DNA of 64,000 nucleotides, taken from Apus apus. Lineage: Eukaryota; Chordata; Aves; Apodiformes; Apodidae. Every line of letters begins with the position of its first letter. Position 1 is the stretch's first letter. The stretch spans positions 44,912,405 to 44,976,404 of the forward strand of contig NC_067312.1 in the NCBI RefSeq assembly GCF_020740795.1, in the 5' to 3' direction. The notes beneath the pieces were generated by a model, which saw nothing but the letters and a program-made list of their open reading frames with translations, was not told where the DNA came from and searched no databases. Both the position numbers and the translations under genes were made by a program. Below are positions 54,796-64,000 of the stretch, in pieces.

Positions 54796-57700
54796 AACAA
54801 AACAGGTCGGGGGCAGGTTGTTGGGGAGGCCACTGCTTTGTGAGTGGCTGGGCATCTGTCAGTTGCTGGTGAGCAATTATTTTCATTTGCATAACTTGTC
54901 TTTCTTGGGTTACCCTCACCATGGAGGAGGCTCAAAGTTTAGTACTAAGGACTGGGGATTTTTCTACAAACCCTGCACTGCAACAGGAAGACTTGCTATG
55001 GGGGAAAGGGACAACTGTCTGCTGACAACTGGTTGTCAAGACACTTCTACATCACCAACTGTCCGCCAGGACAACCATACACCAATCAGCAGGTGGTGCT
55101 TGTTCAACACTGTGAACTAACATCACAGAGCAGGTGGCTCTGCTCATGGTGCTCTGATTTTTGCAAGCAAACTGTATACATATAGGGGAGTTTAAGAATG
55201 GGTCACACAATTTGTAAGATTAAAAACTAATTATGGGATAAAGGCAATTTGATCAAACATGAGAAACTAAAAAATAATAATGAGATAAAAATTACCCCAA
55301 AATTACAAAAAGCTTCTTTCAGGTTGCAGTCCTGAACATCACTTTTGAAAACTTGATGTTTTTTGATTGCATTTGTTTAACATTCATTTTAGAAAATATC
55401 CCACATTTGATTGAATCATCTTTATCTAAAAGCTAATTTTCCATTTCTTACATTGGAATGAGTTGTTTTTATCTAATAAATTTATTTCTGGTGTTACAAA
55501 CCGTGTGACTAATACAAGTCACACACACGCAAGTTACAAATTTTGTGACTCATTGTGAGAATACTTAAAGAGCTGCAAATCATCATGCTGAAAGCTGCCA
55601 TTCAGACATGCTGGAGAAACCCAAGCCTGCAGGTCAGAAGCAGCAGCCACCAAACTTCATAGGTGCTGCAGTGCAGAGGTTGGTCTGTCATGTGGGCTTT
55701 CACAGGGCTCAGGATAAGAGACAATGAGGTGTCTCACACTGACAAGAAGCCACTGTGATAGCAACTGTCATAGTCCAAGTACTGTATTACAATTGTGTTG
55801 TGATTTCAGTATATTGCTGTGATAAACTGGAATCCCATGTAGTTTCAAGTAACTTCAACTGGTATTACAAGATTAAATCCACTCTGTCTAAAATATCTAA
55901 AAGAACCTGCTAGACTGACACATTTGTAACTCTGGTGTCTCGTGTATATATAGAAACATGCCCGGAATGTGAAATACAGTTGCTTAAATTAACATATACA
56001 GAGAAATACCTGAATTGCTCTATAGGTCTAAATAAACCTATTATTTTAAAATATATAATCATTTTCATGTTTCATAGCTTTGGAATTTATTGGTTAAAAA
56101 CTTTCATGACGGTAGTAGTGTCGCACAAGAGTCAAGCTCTAAAAGTACGTTAACCTTCAATGTCTTCATAAATATTTTAAACAGTTCATTTTCATATGAA
56201 AAATTCAAGATAACATATAAAAAGTTATAGAAATGACAAAACTAAAATAATACTTGTTTTATAATAAAGCATCTTATGTTTACAACACTTAAGCTCTTAT
56301 CAAATCCTCAGGAGCCTGCATTTCCAGCTGCAATGACATCGGAAATGTCTGGGTTTCAAAAATAGACCCTTACATGCCCATCACTAAAGATCCATTTTAC
56401 AATTTTTGACTGTTGTAAGACCAAATAATTAACCTATTTAAGAACTATTAGGTGGAAATTTAAAAAATGACATCACAAAAAGCTTGTTTAGAAACCTAGA
56501 AGACTTTGGGACTTGATTACAACCACTAAGCAATCTCTCTGATATCTCTTCTGTGTATGAGATGGCTGCCTTTTTATGAATACGAAATAAAACATACTTA
56601 ATTGAAAAGATGGTGGGCTTTAATTAAAAACAAAATTCTTAGAAAGAGACGTTCTTTTCAAGAAGAGGAACTGCATCATCAGAACATGAACAGACACTTG
56701 ATTTTTACACCACTGACTGATGAGACAAAATAAGATTTTGGTTAACTTAGCTCAAGTAGTTAAAACACACTACAGAAATAACGTCACATATTTTGCAGAA
56801 TGGTTCAGTACAAAACTTGCTTTCTGTTCCTGCTTCCATGGTTCTGAAGCTGTGCATAAGAAGGGAGGTCCAAAGCATTAGTCTTCCAAAGTGATGGGAA
56901 AGAATGCTAGAGGTAAATGAAAGCAAGATTTACTACAGAAGCTGCAATAAGCACAAAGCAGTAACTGTGTAGACCTGTAAGGATACGTCTTTGCCCCGTT
57001 CACCAACTTCTTGCCTTGGGAACCTTGTATTTTTTATAGGATTCAACTTGTTAATGTATCTATTGAGCTCTAAAACAAGAGCTCTAAACCAAAACCAACT
57101 AAGATTACTAAGCAGTGCTCTTACGTCAGTATCTTAAGATAGCTCCCGGTTTAACACACAAAGCTATAGTATTTGGATATTTAATATGAATATAACAAGT
57201 TTTTGAGAACAGCAAGTATTTGATGATTCTAGAACAAACTCACTCTCATACTGACTACAAGCCTATTCACCAGAGATTCACTGAATCGTCAGTGTATCTG
57301 TTCCTGACAGCAGCTCTAAATAGGGGGATTGAACAGCACATTTAGTGTACTCTAGTAACAAGGTCAAAATCGGAATTATCCAGTAAGTCTGCCTGCCAGA
57401 GTATTTCTTTGTCCAGAATTCCTTCAACAATGGTTTTTCCATTGCTACTGGAAACCTACAAGAAATTGATGAGCTACTCATAAGGCAGAAGTACAGTAAC
57501 ACCCAGAGTCTGCAGTTTTATCTAAGTTTCACAGAGAAAGGAGTAGGATGGTGCACATGCACCCTCTTCCACCACATCTGCAGATTTCACTGCTTCATCG
57601 CCTTTCAGTCACTGAAAAACAAGTATGATGTCCAGGTAAAATGGCAGTATCAGATCAGAACTGTTTCTGCAAAACTGCATTTTGTCCCACTTATCATCAA

Positions 57701-59689
57701 AAGCATCTAAAACAAAGTAATGCTTTAAAGTAACCATTAAAACAATTACATATATTATTTATAAGTAATAAAAAAATATTAGACAAATTATGGTTTTATA
57801 CCTTAGGAATTCCATGTTTGATGACCATGCTACCTAATGCTGTAAACCTCAAAATGGCATGAGCAAGATGAACATACTTTTATCTATTTAACAGCAGCAT
57901 GTGACTATTTCCCCAACAGAAGCTTACATTAGCACTGAGCAATGGCACAGAACAACAGTATGTTCCAACAGATGCAAGCATCAGTACGAAAAATATAAAA
58001 AGTATGCTGAACAACTCCCATCACAGAGAGGAAAAGCTGCAGACCAAAACCCACAAATATATTTATGATCTCTTCATTGCAAAATATAATCTGACCCCTG
58101 CCATCATAAAACATTTGTTTCAAGCAGCTAATGCAAGGTAGTCTTTGAATGGCTGCAAAACCTATTCAAGTGGTAACGCCCATTATAACCAATGCCCAAC
58201 ACAAATATTTAGAAATGCTGTTCAGTGTTTCTTTTCCCTTCAGGAATTAATAAATGAATTGGAAATAATAAAATTCTTCTTATGTGTGAGGATATCTTAA
58301 GTCCCACGTATTATGCTTTATTGCAAGACTAAAGGAAGTAAAGACACCACAAGGTGAAAGACACAAAACATCTTTATATGGCAAGAAATAAACTCCGTAG
58401 AAGACTCCTCTTTCCCAATTCAGAATTGCCAAGAGCTGTCAGAGCTTCTTTACAGGGATACTTGTTTGTAAATGCATAATACATTAATGAGTGATGTCTA
58501 TGATGTTGCATTGCTATGTCTTAATGACTTAAAACCTTTTCTGAGAATTTTTTTTTTTTATATTAACATTTAACATATGCATATACTCCTCACCTTCTTC
58601 CTCTAATTATAGCAGAACGTAAGAAAGCAGTAACCCTAACCCAGTTTGTACAAATTCTCCTAAAACCTCAAATACTATGTAAATGGTTGGGGACAGGAGC
58701 CTAATTAGCATTAGTCACTCTGTCAAATGCCTGGTTCAAAGTAGAAAGACATTAAAATAAAAAAATCCCAAACATTTCAAGGGCGGTATCGTCAGGAAGA
58801 TCTTTCAAGAGAAAAAAACGTCTGCATACCAAGTGTTTTGAGGTCAAGCACAGTTGAGCCAGAAACAGCAATGTGACTCCAAAGATGTTAATACTAATTA
58901 GAGAGCAACAAAGGAGAGTTCTTGCACTCTACACCACTTGAGTGCCATTGACTGAATGGGTTTAAACCCACATTCTTTACCTGCTTTGACTACAGAAGGA
59001 CATATTCTAACTAGAACATTTAATGAAATTCCGTATCTTCTAAAACTTAAAATACTCTGTATCACAAAATTGCTCTGAACATACAAATAGAAAAAATACT
59101 GAACAAAACTCAAAGTAAAAGGATTAGTTTTAATTGTCTTTGTAATAAAAAAGACCCAAAGTTTGATAGAGCTGAGGAAGGAGAAAATATTTGTCTCAGT
59201 CACTTATATAAGAGCACACAAAAACATTTTTTGTAATAGAAAGTGAACACAAACTCCAACTCCCAGTAAAGAGCAAAATAATCATGTAATTGTCATGTGG
59301 TCTGTGTTTTTGAGGTTCAGTTAATTCTGCTTTTAACAGAACCTTTAAAAAAAAATCTTTAAAATTCAACAGCAAAACTAGAAACCATGTTTCTGAATAC
59401 TTCTCCTTTATTCTAGATAAAGAAAAAGTGTAAGACAAGACACACTGAAACATTCTTCCAAGGGAAGTATAATTTCAGCTGAGAGACACAGGAGGTGAGA
59501 ACAGGAAGAGGGTATGAGAAAGTTCCTGGCAATGTCTCTATTATCATCACATCAGGTTGTACCCTTAATTCAATCCAGGAAAATCAGATAGGCTCTTCAA
59601 AACCACACAACAGTATCTTATTTTTCTGACCATCCTTGTGTTTACAAAAAATAGCAAAAACCTGATGTTCTACACTTGTATTTCAGAAC
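54796..59689. other. No gene recognised; probable SPIN1 intron or 5' flank
   Basis: About 4.9 kb, AT-rich with short open frames. LTR-like sequence may reach about 55130. Nothing else could be identified. Confidence 0.35.
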
Positions 59690-59945
59690 CTTCAGTGGGA
59701 CCAACAGGCAATTCCTGGCTCCACAGCAATTACTATGCTTCAGGAGGCTATTTCAGAATTACTTTTGAAACAAAAATTCGGAGCTTCCAAATCCCCTTGC
59801 TTTCTAACACTGAAGTGGGAGGCTACGTGCAGCTCTGGGTAAGAATTCCGAGATTAAGACCCAATAACAATAAACAAGCTGCTATTGAGCAGGCATTTTT
59901 TATTAGCACGGGGGATTCTCCACCATGAGTGCTCCAACAAGTTAC
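59690..59945 (-). mobile_element. Possible LTR fragment (R-U5), minus strand
   Basis: In minus-strand sense the segment reads GTGCTAATAAAAAATGCCTGC, then GGGTCTTAATCTCGGAATTC and an ACCCAGAGCTGCACGTAGCC segment. This has the look of an LTR poly(A) signal, U5 and leader. The minus-strand AATAAA is at 59904-59899. The plus-strand frame over it (59638-59928) is then only a shadow. Family not determined. Confidence 0.4.
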
Positions 59946-60611
59946 TGAAACATCCCAACTAATATACACCAAAAACATGCATATTCAGTTCCATGTCAAT
60001 GAGTTCCCAAAATTCTTTTACATAGTCATTTTATTTCCTGGAATTGGCTATCTTTGTAATTATGCATGTCTCCTGGGGGATCTCTGTTGATTCTAGTCCT
60101 TTGTCATCTTTGTCCTGTCTCTTGTCCTGGTCCTGTCTCCAGTGTCCTGCTGGTAGATTGCCCAGGTGGGTCAGAATCAACATGAGTGTTGCCTGTAGGC
60201 CACAGGTCTTAGAAGACTTGATGCTATCACAACCTGCAGGATGCTTGGCATAACTGACTGACAGCTTCACAAACCACATTGTTTTAAAATTAACCCTTAG
60301 TACAGCAAATTAATTATTTTAGTAAATTTTTATTAGGCTATATTTCTATTGAATCTACTAACAAACATTCTATGACTTTCAGGGACCTAAGAAATATGGT
60401 GACATGTTTATTCACATCTAGTACTGCCCAACTACAACTTAAAAGTGAAGGAATCAAAGTAGACTAGAATTATATCAATAAAATCAGTTCTGACTCTGCT
60501 GGAAGATTTCATTGCAATCTCAAACAAGACATATCTAAGAGTGGGATATCTTTTTTTTTTTTCTTTCTCCTAGTTCACAAATGTAGTACACAGAAGGCAC
60601 AAAAACTCTGA
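59946..60611. other. No feature recognised
   Basis: A short run of T at about 60550 precedes the CR1 fragment. No coding segment is recognised. Confidence 0.35.
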
Positions 60612-61225
60612 TAGTTTTTGTGGCCCTCTTCTGGACCCACCCCAATGGATTCATGTCTTTCCTCTGCTGAGGGCTAGCTGGACTTCATACTCTGCCTGTG
60701 GCCTCACCAGAGTGGAATGGAGGGGAAGAATCACCTTCCTTGCCCACTGCTTACCACCCTTTTGACGCTACCCTGGATACAGCTGGCTTTCTGAGCTGCA
60801 AGCATACACTGCCAGCTCATGTCCAATTTTTCATTCACCAATACTGCCAAGTTATTCTCCAGTATGTATTGATACTGGGGATTCCCCCAACTCAGGAGAA
60901 GGACCTTGTACTTGGCCTTGTTGAACCTCAAGCCTGCCAAGGTCCTGCTGGATTACAAACTTTCTCTCTAGTCAATCAACTGCACCTTTGATCCCAGAGT
61001 AATCTGTGTATTTGCTAAGGGTGCTCTCAATCCCAGTATTTGTGTCACTGATGAAGACAGTAAAGAGTACTGGTCCCAGCCTGGACTACTGAGGGACAAC
61101 ACTCCTTACTGGTTTCCAGCTGGACATTGAGCTGTTGACTGTAACTCTTTAGAAGCAGCCATCTAGCCAATTCTTCATCCATGTAACCGTTCATCCATAA
61201 AATCCCTATCCTTCCATTTATGTCA
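60612..61225 (-). mobile_element. CR1 LINE internal fragment
   Basis: TTTTTGTGGCCCTCTTCTGG, CCTCACCAGAGTGGAATGGA and TTGTACTTGGCCTTGTTGAA are the minus-strand ORF2 C-terminal region. The 3' octamers are missing, so this is an internal piece. Frames are broken. Confidence 0.88.
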
Positions 61226-63135
61226 TTAACAGATATACAACCACTGTTGTTACTAGTTATTTCAAATAAAGTAACTATCAAGTTCATAAATCACTTATCT
61301 AAGGTAAATCCTAAACTTCCCCGATAAGAAAAAACACCTCCCACTCAAACCCAACCCAAAACATCACCAGGACAGCTTTAAAAGTCCATAAAAGGCCATA
61401 AGGATCACTGACATGTAGTTAAACCTAATGCACAGAACATTGCCATAACTGCAGGAAGTTATTCTGTCCTAGCAAATACACTTTTAACATAAAACTGAGG
61501 AAGAGTATCTCTGCACCTGTTTGTAAAAAATTCTCCATGTAAGAAGAGGAGGGACAGTTGTCACCTTAACCACTCTGTCACTTCAACTAGCTGCAACTTT
61601 TGATAGCTTTCTCTCCTAGAGATATTTTTTAAAAAATTAAAAACCCCAAGCAACCAACTTGCTAAAATCTTAATTCATATCACATTGCAAGGCCTCTTTT
61701 CCAGCCATTAAAATTGTAATTTTATAAACCCTGATGAACTAAATTATTCTTCTTTGCTCTTCCTGTCAAAGGAAGAATTTAATCACCATCAGAGAAACTA
61801 CTGCTGATAAACAAGCATTGTATTTTTCTTGCTCAGTAGCTGCTTTTAAAAGTCCCATGCCCAGTCTTCACTGCAGAATGCCTCATGATGGGTACCTGCT
61901 GCACTCTTTCCTAAGACATACTCCTGATCAAGAGATAAACAGCAGGTAATCCTTATCTCCTCTTCCCCACTAAAAAAAAACAAAAACAAATGAACCAACA
62001 AAACCCAGTAAAATCTATCTAGCTTCAGGCCACCAAAATATGGTCAGAATGAGAAGCAACCTGTCTTCCTCAATAATATAATACCCAGAGGCCAAAAGCT
62101 GGCAACACCCAACCAAGCCTAGGACACAACTATGCCAGGCATTAAGACAGACCAAGTACGTAATTTATAGGTTGTATCTAAATGATAGTGACACTTCATT
62201 AATCAAATTAATATAAGTTGAATGTCTTGATTAAGATGAAAATAAATTCAGTGAGAAAATGTAACAACAAATTTTAACTGTCGTACAGGAATATTAAAAA
62301 GCAAAAATAGCATCTGAAGTATGCTGACCCGAATGACAGTTCAGCACAGTGCCAGTTATAGGACAAACTAAAATGAACAAAGAATGTAAAACGTGGCTCT
62401 TCAAAATAAGTGTATGTGTTATATAATTAAAAAAAAAAAGTCAAAATAGGAAGCAAAATTTTCTTCTCAACCTGTTTAACTAAGATGTCTTAGCTTAACT
62501 TTTTTTGGTTTTCAGAAAAAAATTCCAGCCACATAATTACTCCTATGTGTTCCACATTACGGCACTTCAAATCTGCACTCTAGTTTTGTCACACTGAAGT
62601 AGCTAGATAAAATCCTTCCAACAGTTGCCTTAAAAATGTAGTGCCTATATTCTTTGAACTTGGGCACAGTGCTCAGTTAATGCTTAGAAGTCAACATGAC
62701 TGAACTTAATGCAGATTAAAGGCTGCTATCCCTTCATTTCTCTTAAAAAATACAATCCAGCTCCCACAGGTATTCTGCTAATGTCAAGAGGAATGATGGC
62801 TCACCAGTTGGCAAAATGAAAACTCACTGAACTAAGTTTAAGACTGCATTAGGTCTCTTCTCTGCAAAAAAATGTATTAAAAATATTTGGCAAAGTGTTT
62901 TGATAATTGATGGGGTCAAAAGAAAGGATACAGACACCAATAAAAAAAGCAGGCTCATTTTACTATTTCAAGGTAATACAAAAATAAGGTAATTAATTTA
63001 ATAAAAAATATAAGCGTATTATACTCTAGTTGTAAGCAGCAAAGATAATAGGCAGGGTAATGCACATAATCATTACTAAGTAAAGTTAACTTTAGTGACT
63101 AAGAAAGATTTCCCTGTATCCCAATTTTCAAGCAT
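61226..63135. other. No gene recognised
   Basis: AT-rich sequence of about 1.9 kb without recognised coding or transposon content. Confidence 0.35.
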
Positions 63136-63882
63136 TAGCTTGGTTAGAAAAGACCTTCAAGATCTTCAAGTCCAACTGTGAACCTACCACTGACAAGTCC
63201 TTAACTAAACCATATCCCTAAGTACTACATCTATGCAACTCAAATATCTCCAGGGATGGTGACTTCACCACTGCCCTGGGTAGTCTCTTCCAATGCCCAA
63301 TAACCCATTTGCTGAAGAATTTCTTCTTGACATCCAATGGAAACACCCCTTGGCACAACGTGAGGCCATTACCTCTTGTTCTACCACTTCCGATTTCATT
63401 GAACAGACTGATCCCCCCCTCTTTACAACCTCCTTTCAGGTAGCTGTATAGAGCGACAAGATCTCCCCTCAGCCTCCTTTTCTCTGGGCTAAACAACCCC
63501 AGCTCCCTCAGCTACTCCTCCTAATACATACGCTCCAAACCTTTCATCGCCTTTTTTTTGACACTCAATGTAGTTTCTGTAGTGAGGGGCCCAGAACTGC
63601 ACACAGTACTTGAGATTTAGCCTTACCAGTGCTGAGTACAGAGGAAAGATCATCTCCCTGGTCCTGCTGGTCACACTATTCCTGATGCAGGCCAGGATGC
63701 CATTGCCTGCCCCTCTTGGCCATCTGGGCACACTGCTGGCTCATGTTCAGCCAGCTATCAATCAACAACGCCAGGTCCCTCTCTGCTGGGCAGCATTCCA
63801 GCCACTCCTCTCCAAGCCTGTAGCACTGCTGGGGGTTGTTGAGGCCAAAGTGCAGGACCCAACATTTGGCCTTATTAGAACT
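63136..63882 (-). mobile_element. CR1 LINE fragment interrupted by an LTR
   Basis: TTGGTTAGAAAAGACCTTCAAG, the CR1 3' UTR, is followed on the minus strand by ORF2 C-terminal frames (63218-63496 and 63489-63731) with [34 protein letters not shown] and [12 protein letters not shown] segments. The match stops abruptly at 63882, within the expected ORF2 sequence, where a TGTG-starting LTR begins. Confidence 0.9.
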
Positions 63883-64000
63883 TGTGAAATGTGTTCACCT
63901 GATTTGTGTTAAAATGGATCAATGTTAAAGTCAGAGGGTGAAGAATAATTCTTTGTGTAATATGGAACAATATTAGAGTCACAGGGTGAAGAATAATTCT
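63883..64000 (+). mobile_element. Start of a second LTR of the provirus family
   Basis: It begins TGTGAAATGTGTTCACCTGA and matches the first part of the LTR at 1897 closely, in the same orientation. It breaks into a CR1 copy. A segment of about 48 bases containing AGGGTGAAGAATAATTCT is then repeated in tandem (about 63911-63958 and 63959-64000). The window ends before it can be seen whether this is a solo LTR or a whole provirus. Confidence 0.88.

Noticed and set aside
59638-59928. 96-codon plus-strand frame with an AG before and a GTAAGA after part of it, looking like an exon
   Set aside because: The opposite strand reads as LTR poly(A), U5 and leader sequence, and the protein matches nothing known. 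The exon-like edges are probably accidental. A spliced read across 59692 or 59838 would revive it.
52603-64000. Search for the first SPIN1 coding exon (52 coding bases, MKTPFGKT-type start)
   Set aside because: I found no matching sequence on the minus strand. It is most likely beyond the right end. I cannot exclude having missed it by eye; a TBLASTN with the family N-terminus would decide.

Overview
This window is vertebrate, almost certainly avian, nuclear DNA. CR1 LINE fragments are scattered throughout it. Most show the bird-type 3' end, which reads as AATCATAGAATC-like runs when the copy lies on the minus strand. Several LTR fragments resemble bird endogenous-retrovirus LTRs. Two host genes, NXNL2 and SPIN1, are recognised by protein sequence and intron phase. 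They are neighbours in human (9q22) and Z-linked in chicken (established knowledge, recalled and not looked up). I cannot tell from the sequence whether this copy is Z, W or autosomal.

Layout. 1-1896: AT-rich and repeat-like flank with a CR1 tail. 1897-11803: a degenerate gammaretrovirus-like provirus on the plus strand. It has a 5' LTR, a tRNA-Pro-type primer site, a leader with a splice donor, gag, an in-frame amber codon, pro-pol, an unusual pre-env segment, env, a polypurine tract and a truncated 3' LTR. A second, unrelated LTR (1978-3071, minus strand) sits inside the 5' LTR with a 5-bp target duplication. 15.2-23.7 kb: NXNL2 on the minus strand, with two coding exons, a 7.3-kb intron, a CpG-rich first exon, a TATA box and two CCAAT motifs. 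23.7-34.3 kb: intergenic DNA full of CR1 fragments and ERVL-like LTRs, including an LTR split by a CR1 copy. 34.3-43.0 kb: no recognisable transposon; it probably includes the long SPIN1 3' UTR. 42.5-52.6 kb: the last four coding exons of SPIN1 on the minus strand. Together they encode all but the first 17 codons plus one base. 52.6-63.9 kb: SPIN1 upstream intron or flank with CR1 and LTR fragments. 63883-64000: the start of another LTR of the same family as the provirus, inserted into a CR1 copy.

SPIN1 and NXNL2 run head-to-tail on the minus strand, the order and orientation known in mammals. Both reading frames are intact in every exon seen, with canonical splice sites and exact family lengths, so both look functional. 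The provirus cannot replicate: gag and pol carry many stops and frame breaks, and the 3' LTR lacks its poly(A) end. Env keeps unusually long open stretches.

I found no RNA genes, no CRISPR arrays and no clearly new host gene. The least explained items are the cysteine-rich pre-env segment of the provirus, its long open env stretches, and the tandem duplication in the LTR at the window end.
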